Below are positions 9,254-20,260 of a DNA stretch of 64,000 nucleotides, in pieces. The notes under the pieces are model-generated. The model did not search any database and was not told where the DNA came from. It was given only the letters and a program-made list of their open reading frames with translations. Every line of letters begins with the position of its first letter. Position 1 is the first letter of the stretch. A program made the position numbers and the translations under genes. The DNA is from Symsagittifera roscoffensis (lineage: Eukaryota; Xenacoelomorpha; Acoela; Convolutidae): contig NC_087066.1 of NCBI RefSeq assembly GCF_963678635.1, forward strand, positions 63,680,282 to 63,744,281, given 5' to 3'.

Positions 9254-9554
9254 ATTCCAGAGGGTGATAGATTCTTTATTGAAAGACATTCCTTTTACCA
9301 ATTGTTATAACGACGACATTTTAATAGCTTCGAAGGGTTCATTACATGAGCACAAAGCGATATTAACAAACATTTTAAACAATTTGGACAACAAGAATAT
9401 GGCGGTAAAATGGGAGAAATGTGCATTTTTCCAAAACGAAATAGAGTGGCTAGGTTTCAAGATATCAAATTCGGGCGTGAAACCATTCGTGGGAAAATCA
9501 GATTCGATTAAAAAAAAATTAGGTCTTTCTTTGGGTCGATCAATCAATATATGA
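9243..9554 (+). pseudogene. Gypsy reverse transcriptase, catalytic part
   Basis: The segment carries the YNDD catalytic motif (near 9307-9318) and the following thumb region with WLGFKIS. Another frameshift near 9525 moves the connection region into the frame at 9551. Confidence 0.8.
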
Positions 9555-10510
9555 AATTTGTCCCGAATTTGTCTTCCCTAAGTTCTCCTCTACGACCACT
9601 TCTCGTAAAGAAATCAGTTTACCAATGGAATGACGAACATACTAAAGCGTTTGAAGAACTAAAACAACATATAGTGAACATAACAGAGAATAATCATTTC
9701 GACATAAAAAGGATGTCAAGACTAAAGACAGACGCTTCTCATAGCGGTTTGGGAGCTACCCTAGAATAATGGGATGGGGAGAATTGGAAAACACTAGCAT
9801 TCGCCTCCCGATTTTTAAAAAACCACGAAAGTAAATATTCGACAAACGAACTTGAATTGTTGGGAGTAGTATGGGCGACAGAACATTTTAAAAATTACTT
9901 TTATGGTGCTGAATTTGAAATTGTAACGGATCTTAAGGCATTGTTATCAGCATTAAATGCAAACCAGAGTAATTGAACTATGCATAGCAGATTAACCCGT
10001 TGGGTAAACCGACTTTTACCATTTAATTTCAAGATCAAGCACATACCGGGAAAAGAAATGGGATTTACAGTTTTACTGTCGAGGCTACCTTCAGGAAAAG
10101 CACTCCCAATCTCACACTATGATAGCGAATTTGTAGTGGCTACAGTACAAAAGAGTGTAGAAAACCTCTCTGTAAATAGCGATTGTAAAAAGAATAATTG
10201 TAAAAAGAACGAAGTGTATAATCCAGTGGATGTAAATACGATCAGTAACTTGGATTGTAATAATCCAATGGGCGGAAAGAAAGAATTTTCGCTAAGCATC
10301 CAACGGTCGTTCTTCTCGAATAATCTGAATTACGTAAATGACACTATCAGAATTTGTAATTCCAATCACTCGCGTTCAGAGTCTTGCACAAGCGGTTGCG
10401 TTCCATTAAATTTATCAAAATTTGACTTCAATTATTTTCACTTATCAGATAAAACCTTTTTATTTTTTCTTGCCCAGTCAATACTTTCAATCAATCAGTC
10501 ATTAAATTAA
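9551..10510 (+). pseudogene. Gypsy RT connection and RNase H with two in-frame stops
   Basis: The frame contains the RT connection (SSPLRPLL), then RNase H with TDASHSGLGA, the E of TNELELLGVVWA and the D of FEIVTDLKALL. It is interrupted by a TAA near 9767 and a TGA near 9974. Downstream of the second stop come WVNRLLPFNFKIKHIPGK and a linker up to 10510. All acidic RNase H residues remain, so the damage is the stops and not the active site. Confidence 0.78.
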
Positions 10511-10552
10511 GATAAAAAAAAACAGTTACAAAAATTCATTACATCGGTTAAC

Positions 10553-11284
10553 TTGTTAAAAATTTCCCTCAGGGCAGAAAAGAAAGGAATTTTATTGAAC
10601 TTTAATAACGATACAATGTCAGAATTACACCAGAAATTACTGGCCAAGTACAAGGGAGATCTCAGATTGCCTGACAACCCGTTATCGCTCACAGATCATT
10701 GCTCAAAAAAGCTTACCAAACTCATGACGGACGAAGATAAAAGCCTCAAGGAGGTAAAGAAGGCGGTACAGGAAGGCAGACCATTGGACAAATTCGGAGC
10801 CTACCTAAAGAACTTGCAGAGGGACATTCACGTGAAAGAAGGACTGTTATTTAACGATAACAAATTGATAGTACCGGCTGCATTAAAAATACCATTCCTG
10901 TCACTTCTTCACGAAACCCACCCAGGACAGTTCGGGATGAAAGCCTTGGCAGAAAATATCTGGTGGCCACACCTATACAGAGAGATCTACCATCACGGAA
11001 AGAATTGCATTCAGAGTATTATGGCCGGTAAGAACCTAAAAGTGTTACTAGGGACGAACAATACTGAGAAATTACCGATTCTGACCAAACCAAACGAAGA
11101 AGTAGATTTAGACTTTGCGGGCCCATTGGACAAGAGTTGGGGTAACTCAAAATACCTTTTGTTAAACATCGATCGCTTTTCAAAGTTTTACGTCTGCAAA
11201 GGTAGTGAACAAAACCTCGGCTTCTTCGATTTTAACTTTCATGACAGACTACTGCCATCTTCACGGATTTCCATAGTCCATTAG
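10553..11284 (+). pseudogene. Gypsy integrase, zinc-binding and first catalytic part
   Basis: The HHCC domain is recognisable by HETHPGQFG and NIWWPHLYREI, but the final Cys of the pair reads Ser (NCIQS). The first catalytic Asp lies in VDLDFAGPLD, followed by YLLLNIDRFSKF. The frame is lost near 11200-11280. A linker encoded from about 10620 precedes the zinc domain. Confidence 0.78.
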
Positions 11285-11694
11285 AGCCGACCATGGGTCA
11301 GGTTTTACTTCGCTTGATTTTAGAAACTTCTGTGAGAAGAACAACATTAATTTAATCCTATGTACGGTCGGGGATCATAGATCCAACGGAGTAGTAGAAA
11401 GACTCATTTACACTGTCAAAGCTAAGCTACTGGCAATGTCGTTCAACGATCCAAAACCATCTTTAAATACGGCAATTGATAAAAATTTTTTGGAGTATCC
11501 GTTCGACGAAACAATCATCCTCTGGATGCTCTTCTTTCTCAAAACATTTAAATAGATCTCCCAATACGTTCCGGAAATCTTTGGTCTCTCACGCGATTAG
11601 TTTAGATAAGGGGAAGTCAATTCTATCAAAGGACAGAGCACAAGACTGGGGGGTGACGACGCGTTTGAAGATGGCTATCTGGAAAACAGAATAA
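11285..11694 (+). pseudogene. Gypsy integrase, rest of catalytic core, frameshifted
   Basis: Beyond the break, the region at 11283-11400 encodes the second catalytic Asp (ADHGSGF) and the Glu (SNGVVER) of the integrase DDE triad. The frame then changes again near 11490. The region at 11476-11694 is the lower-quality remainder of the core and linker. Confidence 0.65.
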
Positions 11695-12002
11695 TGGAGG
11701 AAAGAGGGTACGAGAGCGACCCTGCGGACAAAGTAGATAGAAATCTGCAGCGAGCTCTACTGTCAAACCCTTTCAGCCAAGGAGGTAACTGGTTTAGGAG
11801 AACAGTTAACAGGAGGGAAGGCGAACCGTATTTTAAACCACTTGGGGGTAAACCTCTGTCAGACACGAAGCATACGGTCACATTAGACAACGGACACGTG
11901 ATCAGAAAATCTGACTTAGTTTTACACAAAATAAAATCCAACCGGCAGCTCCTAGGACATTTTCGGCAAGACCGAATTCGCTCATTAATAATAATGATTT
12001 AG
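11694..12002 (+). pseudogene. Gypsy integrase carboxyl-terminal domain
   Basis: The segment encodes a basic stretch and then TVTLDNGHVIRKSDL, which resembles the small beta-barrel carboxyl domain of Gypsy integrases. It begins with ATG but is most simply read as the continuation of pol. Confidence 0.6.
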
Positions 12003-12205
12003 CAGGCAAGCGAAAAAGAAACTCCCTTTCCAAGTGACGGGATTCAAATGTAGGAGGCCCTTCAACGAGTTACACACCAACGGGAGGAAATACAAACAAA
12101 AGGAAGAGAACTAACTCTACGAGCACGAAAGGTTCAAAATTCGACTTTAATAGCTTAGATTCTTCGTTAGAGTTAGACCTTTGGGATAAATTCATTGATG
12201 ACTAC

Positions 12206-12475
12206 TTGGGTACGGAAGCGGAAACTGTATGTAATACACCGACTGTTAACTTACATAGTGATTTAGATCAGCCAAGAAGTACCGTACAAGGCCAAATAAA
12301 CACTCAGACAACGATCACTTTACCAACGGGCACAAGCGACGACCCAATTCGCGTGGACAGCTCTCCGCAGAAGACAGTGGAGACACCAAAAACTCCGATA
12401 TCCTTCAAACATCGCGCAAAAGGAACCCAGGCCCCCCTAAATTTTACGGAGATGGGCGTTTTATCGACCAAGTGA
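12206..12475 (+). pseudogene. Gypsy 3' open frame, Thr/Pro-rich
   Basis: This 89-residue Thr/Ser/Pro-rich frame downstream of integrase has no recognised domain. It overlaps the next frame by 4 bases (12472-12475), which may be a frameshift within one original reading frame. It has no signal peptide or membrane segment, so I see no support for an envelope gene. Confidence 0.4.
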
Positions 12476-12846
12476 CGCTTGGAACGGAAACCAACAGGGC
12501 AGTAGACTCCGATGACGAACTGCTAATTACGTTCTCCAGCGCAAAGAGTCCGCGATCTAATTTAACTTACTGTACGACGTCCCCTTCGGATTATCTGACA
12601 CCTATTGAAGAGATCCCACGCCACACGACACTGGTTGCGGAAACCACACAAGGTCCCTTTTCAACACCCTCCTCTCAAGCAACAAAAGCCGCATGGGTAT
12701 CTCCACCATTGGTAGAAGTTACTAGTAATACCCAGGAGGATGACGGCAGTGACATATCCTCGGGAAGTGACGCTGATGTAAGAAGAGAGGCCGATAACTT
12801 CCATGATAGATATAACGGCACGGCCTTAAACTCTGAAAACTGTTGA
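12472..12846 (+). pseudogene. Gypsy 3' open frame, acidic Ser/Thr-rich
   Basis: This 124-residue Ser/Thr/Asp-rich frame is low in hydrophobic residues and probably disordered. Together with 12206-12475 it suggests a pol carboxyl extension or an additional ORF of about 270 residues. I do not recognise it. Confidence 0.4.
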
Positions 12847-13220
12847 ACTCTGGTTTCATGATATCTTTCGTATTTGCTTGAGCTTTTATCCATTGGATAA
12901 CCCAAATTTTTTTTTTACTATTATCTAGTTTGTGATTTAGTTAGTTTGCCTTAATTGTATAAATGCTACATAACCCCAGTTGTACATATCATCTTGTACA
13001 TTCAGTGTTGATATCTGTGTAAACCTGTAAGTAGCCTGTATATATTACCATATAATCACCTCCATTGTAATTTGTACTCTCTGTAAATGTCCATTGGTGC
13101 TAATCGTGGTTACTTTTTGTTTCAACTTTGGCCCTGGTGGAGCGAGGGGAGATGGAGTATATGTGTGATATTGGCTACATCGACGGGCGGGCAGATATTA
13201 ATTTTTTGTGCAGTGGGGAA
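12847..13220 (+). other. Gypsy 3' untranslated region with polypurine tract
   Basis: Non-coding DNA ends in a purine-rich tract (agtggggaa, 13212-13220) immediately before the 3' LTR, where plus-strand DNA synthesis would be primed. Confidence 0.7.
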
Positions 13221-13498
13221 TGTTGTGATTTAGTATTTTAGTATGTTATAACCTTGACCTCTATTATCTAATTAAGTACCAGTCAATGTTCACTCTACGA
13301 AGTCCAGTGGACTTCGGATCACTAGTTGCTCTTTTTACACTACAGTCAGCTTTAATTCAAACAATACTCTCTTTGAACTTTAGTTAGATACATTAGTTAC
13401 CAGTGGTAAACACTACAGTCAGCTTTAATTCAAACAATACTCTCTTTGAACTTTAGTTAGATACATTAGTTACCAGTGGTAAACATAATCTTTTATTA
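13221..13498 (+). repeat. 3' LTR of the Gypsy element with internal duplication
   Basis: The LTR matches the 5' copy but contains a 73-bp tandem duplication (13338-13410 and 13411-13483) that the 5' LTR lacks. The duplication covers the promoter-distal half of the LTR. It also has a 5-bp deletion relative to the 5' LTR. Confidence 0.9.
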
Positions 13499-13503
13499 GC
13501 TCA

Positions 13504-13570
13504 CTTGGTCTATTAAGGTGGGAGATTGTTCACATGGGTCACGCTTCGTCGGCAGTTTTTTTGTAAAAAG
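13504..13570 (-). pseudogene. Unidentified open reading frame remnant, 5' part
   Basis: This is the continuation of the minus-strand frame that ends at 6936. With one GCTCA copy retained the two parts join in phase, giving about 154 open codons from the stop at 13571-13573. The family is not recognised. Confidence 0.4.
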
Positions 13571-13573
13571 TCA

Positions 13574-14024
13574 TTTCAAATTTTTTGAGTTCGTTTACAC
13601 TCTTCAGCTTCAGTCACTATGTTTGTCAAAGTTTTAAGCACCGCATGCAATTTTTTCGAAAAAAAAGCTGCTTTTGAACATTTTTCGGAAAATTTTATGT
13701 ATAAAATTAACTCTTCTTTCACCTTCTGTCTGAAAATAAGCATATAAGGGCACCGAAGGCATGTGAAAATTTTAGGGTTGACCAGTCATAAATGGATGAC
13801 AAAAAATAGTAAAAGACAATCAGAGTTGAGGGGAATAGAAGTGAGGGAAAAGTGACCCAAATTATATTGGCCAATCTTGCAGTACTAGAAAATATGACAG
13901 GAATGAACTGAAAAACCTGCCAGGTTCAAACTACTTAAAGGACGTTGATTGGCTAAAAACTTTTGCTTATTCGGTGTTTCTCTCATAAAAATAGCCCGTA
14001 GGCTAGCTATTCGTTTATCCTCCG
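13574..14024. other. Intergenic AT-rich DNA downstream of the GPCR
   Basis: I see no gene or clear repeat here. The region lies between the last GPCR exon with its minisatellite and the Gypsy insertion. Confidence 0.4.
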
Positions 14025-14212
14025 GACGATTTTTTTGTTCAAGCCGCAAAGTAACATTTTTTCAAGCCGTGGACTAATTTTTTGTTCATGCCGTGAACTA
14101 ACTTTTTTTCAACCCGTGGACTAACTTTTTGTCCAAACCGTGGACTAAAACTTTGTTCTTCCGTGGACTAGCGTTAAGTTCGTAACGTGGACTAACTTTT
14201 TGTTCATGACGT
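14025..14212. repeat. Minisatellite of about 23 bp overlapping the end of the GPCR gene
   Basis: About eight imperfect copies of a 22-24 bp unit (on the plus strand tggactaactttttgttca plus a short variable end) run from 14025 to 14212. On the minus strand the copy nearest the receptor encodes the VMNKKLV residues after TM7. The receptor stop codon (14145-14147) lies inside the array. The repeat therefore forms the last codons and the start of the 3' untranslated region. Confidence 0.75.
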
Positions 14213-14312
14213 AGAAGACTATTCCGTCACTCATGCAGCTGATGGATCGCATCGCTCTCAGCAGGCGGAACAGGGCCGGGTAGATGGGCAGCAAACTCCA
14301 GTAGTGCAACAC
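14145..14312 (-). CDS. Class A GPCR, last exon in view: ECL3-TM7-tail
   Basis: The exon begins after a good acceptor (ttttttgtgaccag) in phase 0, matching the phase-0 end of the TM6 exon. It encodes 55 residues: the third extracellular loop and TM7, then SDGIVFYVMNKKLV, where the usual NPxxY is replaced by DGIVFY. A short tail ends at TAG within the minisatellite. No palmitoylation Cys is visible after TM7 and the tail is very short. An additional downstream splice cannot be excluded. Confidence 0.65.
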   Translation of the reverse strand: MLHYWSLLPIYPALFRLLRAMRSISCMSDGIVFYVMNKKLVHVTNLTLVHGRTKF

Positions 14313-15078
14313 CTGGTCACAAAAAATAATGAGCAAACCAACCCTTATTAGTGCGTATTGGGAAACGGCTACTGTATTTTCTCATGGTATGAATAGCGAT
14401 TTTTTCTAACGTTTTAAATTGAAGTCTTTTTGGTTTGAAAAAAAACCCAAACTTTTTTAAATTGTTAGTTACACAATTTTTAAAAAAAAAGATTTTTCTG
14501 AGGTCGTGTTTTACAAAAAATCAAAAACTGTGCCGTCATTTTATGCTCCTCAAATTGATTTTCCGAGCTCTCAGAAACACCATTAAGAACATAATTTGGA
14601 ATAATTTTCTGCATCGAAACAACAGGCCAAAAATGCTGTTTTTGAGAACTTTTTAGAAGATTTGATGACAACGAACCTTTTTGTAGTATGTTATGGTAAA
14701 CTTTCATCCGTTTGTTATAGTATTTTTTGAGTCATCTAAATTTAATTGTTACACAACACCCAAAAAAAAAGATTTTTTTTTGCTTTAGTTCTCAGTTAGT
14801 TTTTAGTTTAAGTTTTTAGTTTTTGATATTTAAAGAAATTTTGCGGTCCTTTTTGTCTATATGATCTAAGGTTTAAAAAAGTAGGCGAATAGATTTTGCT
14901 CATCGAGATGCCACCTGACAGGCTGATACCTTTTTGGTATTCTCCCAAACCGGCGAACTAAATTGTAAACGTACAATTTCATAGAACGTATGTTATAAGT
15001 TTTGGCTTGAAATTTTTTCTAAATAAATGCGTTTTTTCTGCGCTCTTCACCCCTGAAAATGTGGGGGTGTTTGGTTAC
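14313..15078 (-). other. GPCR intron between the TM6 and TM7 exons
   Basis: This intron is 766 bp, phase 0, with donor CAG/GTAACC and acceptor TGACCAG/GTG. It contains AT-rich sequence only; short open frames here have no support. Confidence 0.65.
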
Positions 15079-15275
15079 CTGATAGACGAAAAAGGGTAGA
15101 AATGAGATGTAGTATAGAAGGGTGAGGGTGAGGAGGGTTCGACAGATCTGCATCTGCTTCTTCCTACAAGAGCGGGCACTGCCTGCAGCTCCTGGGGCTG
15201 ATGGTATCGCACACGGGTCCAGGTCAATGGCAAATTTCGACTTTCCGGAATCTTTTCCCGAAGAAGTTGCCTGCT
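15079..15275 (-). CDS. Class A GPCR exon: end of ICL3 and TM6
   Basis: The 197-bp exon has acceptor TTATTCAG and donor CAG/GTAACC. The first two bases complete a split Glu codon begun by the TM5 exon. It encodes a Ser/Gly/Ala-rich end of the third intracellular loop, a basic juxtamembrane segment (CRKKQMQIC) and TM6 (TLLTLTLLYYISFLPFFVY). The usual CWxP of TM6 reads SFLP: the Pro is kept but Cys-Trp is lost. This is part of the receptor that would couple to a G protein at the plasma membrane. Confidence 0.82.
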
Positions 15276-15503
15276 CTGAATAACAAAACGAATTATTTAA
15301 CAAGAGCAGTTAGCTGAGAAATGTATGTATCACAGAAAAAATCGCCCAACATTTCTCGTCTTTCTTCGGATTTTTGAGGCGACTATGTTTACAAGAGTCA
15401 TTAATAAATTATTCTCCAAAGCATTTTCAGCCAATCGATTGACCACACTGTAACCTTTTTATGATTTGTCTTGAAGGTTCTATTTTAGAATTTAGAGATT
15501 CTC

Positions 15504-16442
15504 CCGGAGCGAGGTGTTCGATTTATGTTTCGACTTTCTCGACCCAAAATTCACATGTTTCGACCGCCTTGACCAACAGCCCTGATAAAATTATGAAAAT
15601 TGTCTAATTTGAAGTCCCCCATTATAAAAAAAAATTTGCAACCATATGTAATGCCATTTATGGAAAGTGTGTAATTTTAACATAAAGTTTCTCCAGCAAT
15701 TTTCAATGATGGCACTTTTTGGTCAAATCGGGTGGTGCTGCAAGAAACCGCACTTTTCGGAAGTCGGCGTTTGTTAGTTTTTTGAAGATGAACGGAACAA
15801 TCGAGTTTGCAAAAACGATCATCAAAAATAAATCTGAACGAGCTAAGTGATGTCTCATATGCTTATATTGGGCTATAGATTTGAATCGAATCAAAATCCA
15901 AAATTTTCTCAGGTTAAAAATTTTTCAGCAAATCAAATGAATTAATTGATTGATTGGCTTACTAAAATGTCAATTTTTTTCAGCTTATTTTAATTTTTAG
16001 ATAGATTTGAATCTCGCCAGCATGCAATTTGTTTTAATGGGAAATATTCTGTTGTGCAAATAAACAGCTGGCTTTTGTTTTTCTGCTTGTTGTTTCGGAT
16101 GATTTGCAACAACATTGATTTTTATCGTGCTGTTAACAATTTTATTGGATTTGAATGTTTTTGGTTGGCTCCTGTAATTTATAAATTAACAATTTCTCTT
16201 GTTCTTCTGCAATTTCCTTGGTTTTTTTCATAAATCTATTTTTGTGTAATATTTTTCGACCGTGTTTGACCTAGATTTTGACTGCGTTCGACCTATGTTT
16301 CGACTATCACGACTGATATCGGGTATGTTTTGATTTTGTGCTGGACTTAAGTTGCTGAGCTTCTCGACCGCGGAGTGTCAGTCGAAAAACTGCACTTGCT
16401 CGACTTTCAAAGTCGAAACAATAGTCCGGCACCTCGGCTCGG
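15504..16442. mobile_element. Possible non-autonomous DNA transposon with about 34-bp terminal inverted repeats
   Basis: The left end (ccggagcgaggtg then tgtttcgacttt) and the reverse complement of the right end (ccgagccgaggtg then tgtttcgacttt) match at roughly 25 of 34 positions. The interior repeats the word gtttcgac several times but has no coding potential. I could not define a target duplication, so the superfamily is unknown. Confidence 0.4.
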
Positions 16443-17289
16443 CCTGAAAAACTCTTAACTGATCCGTGTTTAATTTCTTCTAGCTCGTTACTTTTTTCGG
16501 CTTGCTTTTCAACAAAACGAGTCATACACCTAATTCAAACTAGGAAAATCAGATGACATTGTTATCATGCCAAGATTCTTGCATGAATTTTGAATGTTTT
16601 ATTGTAGCAATTTAATGGGGTACGATCTCGAAGAATCGCAAAAAGTCTTGTAAATAATAACCAGAACTTTACAAAAAATTATCGGAGTGAAATGTTTTTC
16701 TTACATTTGAACTCAGGAAGTTGATATCTTCAATGGGTTATAAAAGTTTTTTTGAAAATTATTATTTTGATCGGTGAAAATTGACTGAATAAAAAAAACC
16801 ACTTCGAGTATAAATATTTTCGTTTTCTTCGAAAGTTGGAACAATAAAGACTGACGGATGCATTTGTAGTTCGAACTTTGAACTAATACCCTCCCCAGAT
16901 CATTTAAATGACAAACCAGCCAGCCCTGGTCGAGGTATTTGACTATGCTCTCTCTGACTGACACAACCAAAGTCGAGTATGTTTCCACAATCTCAACCAA
17001 GTTTGATGTCTGTTTTGACTTTTTTGATCGAAACCATGAATGAAGCCCTACTTTGTTCGAGCAAACCCACATATATATATATTTCGATCGTAGCAACCAA
17101 AATTGGCTTTTGTTTGTTGCAAGAATTGAATCGAAGAATGCTTTCCAGATAAATCTTGAAGAATTATGACAATGAAAGCAAATACTTGAAAAACTAATAC
17201 CTAGTTTTATTTATTGCGGTGAAAGGTTCTAAAAAAATATGTAATTATTAAAATCATTTTTTTTGTTTTTATAAACTTTTTTTGGACCT

Positions 17290-20260
17290 CGCCCTGAAAC
17301 GAACATTGAAAACCTCGTCCTGAATCGAGAAGAGGATGCAATATTTATGAGCGAGGTTGTTCGTTTTTCTCCAGACAAACTTCAACTTTTAACCAGCTTA
17401 AAACGTTGTTTTAAGCTCAAGTTATAAAAACTAATCACCTAAGGTCCTTTTTTGCAAAGTTATCAAGCCCTAATTATTGGTAATTTTGCCAGCTTGGAAA
17501 AATTAACACGCGATACATTTCATACTAATAACGCGCGTGAACGGAGTTTGAATCCGCCTTGAAAATCATTTCAAACTGAAGTTATGCTTCCTACTTGGTC
17601 TATTTAAATAATTGTTTTTTTTTGCTGCCTATATCACTTTGTAATTTATATTTTGTGTGGAGATAATTTTGTTTAAAAATACTACAATATTGAAAATAAA
17701 TTGAAAATTTATCCGTTTTTCCAGTAAAAAGGAACACCACTCCATAAACCTTATAAGTTAGTCGGAATTTTTAGATCCTCGCCTTGAGACGAGCAGTTTT
17801 TTCCCCTCCAAGAAAACGTTTCGATGAAAATTGAGACACGCTATTTGGACTAATTATTGCTTTGCTTAGTATTAGACATAGCGTGAGGGGAGATGATTAA
17901 TAAATAAAAAATTGAAAGAAATAGTACACTAGAAAGTTTTTTAGGGAAATTTATCCAAGAAGGAACACCTCTACATAGAACCTAAAGTCTAGTCAGTATA
18001 TTCAGGGTTTCGCATTATTACGAGCAGTTTTTCTGTCTTAGAAGTTGTTCCGATTCACTTTGGTCTTTTTAATAATTGCATATATCATACTTAATAAAAT
18101 GCATAGCGTGCAGGAGGATCATTTTTCACAAAAAACTGAACTGAAAATTGCAATATTCAAAACATTATTTGAAATTTCATCCAATTTCTCCAAAAAAGCC
18201 GCAAAAAACACTTCTACATAGACCTTAAAGGCTAGTCAGAAAACTCAGGGCTTCGCCTTGATACGAGCAGTTTTTCCGTCTCCGAAGTTGTTACAATTTA
18301 AATTGAGACACTCTATTTGGTCTAATTAATTCTTTGCTCATGCAAAATATATCATTTAGTTCTGAACATAGCGTGCGAGGAAATGATGTTTACAAAAAAA
18401 AATCTGAACGAAATTTTACAAAAGTTTTTTTTTGAAAATTTAAAACTTTTCCACCAAAAAAGCCGAAAAAGAACAGCACTACAAAAAACCTAAAGGCTAG
18501 TCGGATTATTTAAGGCTTTGCGCTATTTGAGTAAGCTATTTGGTCCAATTAATGCTTTGCTAATGCAAAATATACCACCTAGTATTATTGATAGCGTGTG
18601 GTGAGATATTTTTAATAAAAAAATTCTGAAATAAATATCACAAAACATTGCTTAATTTTTTTTAAATTTGTCCATACCCCACAAAAAGCCAAAAAGGAAC
18701 AACACTACATATACCTTACGCGATAGTCGAGATATTCAGGGCTTTGCCTTGATACGAGCATTCTTAGAAATTGTCGCAGGTCAAAATGAGCTATGCAATT
18801 TGGTCTAATGAATTCGTTGCTTATGCAAAAAATATCATATAGTGTTATAGATGGTTTTTTCTGAATTTTTAATTTTTTCTTATAACAAACACTACTCTGT
18901 AAACCTCAACAAACAGTTGGAACATTTGAGGCTCGGCCTTGATCCAAGCAGTTTTGTTTTTCAGACTCAGATTATGTTTTTATTCTCCAGACAAAAAGCT
19001 ATTTACTAGCAATTTTTGGCAATTTATGTATAACGCTTAGAAGATATCGATGTCTTGAATTCAAGTTGAAGAGGTCATTTCTTCTGTGATCATTTTTGTG
19101 TAGTTATGGTGTTTCAAAGTTGCCAATTAGGCCATTATGGGATAATTATGCGTAAGATATTTCGTTAAATAACGCACAAGCGGAGATTTAATCCGTCTTG
19201 GAACTAGTTGTAAATAGAAATGAGGCTTGCTATTTTATTGTTTGCTAAATATATCATTTGAAAGATTACATAGCTTTTACAAAAAAAACGAAGAAAAAAA
19301 CTACTTTTGTTTCGATTTTTTATTTTAAAAAATATCCAGCTTCCCCCAAAAGGTGAAAACTACTTCACAGACTTTGAGGGGTAGTCGGAACATTCAGGGC
19401 TTCAGTATGGTACGTGCAGTCTTGCTCCGTCTTAGGAATCATTCGAAAATAATTTGAAACACGCTATTTTGTCTAGCATATACTTTGCTTAGGCAAAAAT
19501 ATCAGTTAGTAAAATACATAGCGTGTGGTGAGGGTTTTCAAAAAATTTCTTATAAATGTACGCAATTTTTTCCACTTTTTTCCAAATAGTTTTTCATTTT
19601 TTAAAACAAACACTTCTCCGCAGATCTGAAAAGGCAGTCGAGTCGGAACATTTGAGATTTGGCCTTGATACGAGCAGTTTTAATTTTTCTGACATTTGAA
19701 GAAACTGGCGGATTATTATGCTCGGAGTGATTGTGCTTTTATTCTCCAGAAAAATTACGGTTTCCAACTAGCAGTTTTTGAAATTTTTTGCACAAGATTT
19801 AGAAGTCATTGATTTCTTGAGCTCAAATTTCAAAAGTAATTTCTTTGTGATCATTTTTTGTAGTTATGGGGTTTTAAAGATAGCCAATTAGGCCACTTTG
19901 GGACAATTTACGCGCAAAATTTTTTGTACAAATAACGCAGAAGCGGAGATTTAATCCGTCTTGGAACTCGTTCAAATCTCTTAGAAATTGTTCAAAATAA
20001 ATTACATATTTGGTCTATTTATTTTTATGCTTCTGCGAAATATATCATTTAGTATTTTACATAACGTGTTAAAAGGGTTTTCAAAAAATCTCAAAAATTT
20101 TTTTTCCCAATAATTTTTCAATACTTAAAAGCGAACACAAAAGCAGGCGGAACATGCGAGGTTTGTCACTGATACAAGCAGTTATGTTTTTTTCCGACTT
20201 GCGAAGAAACTGACTGAATATTTGTGCTCGAAGTGGTTATGTTTTTATTCTCGAGACCCA
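17290..20260 (+). repeat. Old mixed array of full and half units of the 534-bp family
   Basis: Recurring landmarks, namely the gcttcgcc-ttgatacgagcag hairpin region, atagcgtg near the middle, and gcggagatttaatccgtct in full units, show about nine diverged units. Spacing suggests the order full (about 17290-17790), five half units of about 240 bp (17790-18940), full (18940-19410), half (19410-19660), full (19660-20180). Half units lack the first part of the long unit. Divergence is much higher than in the 35-kb array. Confidence 0.65.

Larger units (their letters stand above)
6937..13498 (+). mobile_element. Gypsy (Metaviridae) LTR retrotransposon, full length but decayed
   Basis: A 6.56-kb element is bounded by direct LTRs (6937-7147 and 13221-13498) and flanked by a perfect 5-bp target duplication, GCTCA, at 6932-6936 and 13499-13503. 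A primer-binding site follows the 5' LTR and a purine tract precedes the 3' LTR. Gag, protease, reverse transcriptase, RNase H and integrase appear in Gypsy order (RT before integrase), but at least six frameshifts and two in-frame stops break them. The LTRs differ at roughly 7-8 of about 205 comparable sites plus indels, so the insertion is not recent. It is probably immobile on its own. Confidence 0.93.

Noticed and set aside
12206-12846. Envelope gene of an errantivirus-like Gypsy
   Set aside because: No signal peptide, furin-like site or membrane segment is visible; the residues are Ser/Thr/Asp-rich.
16713-17096. 127-residue minus-strand frame
   Set aside because: It lies in AT-rich intron sequence with no recognisable motif, and part of the region resembles the flank of another repeat copy near 41 kb.
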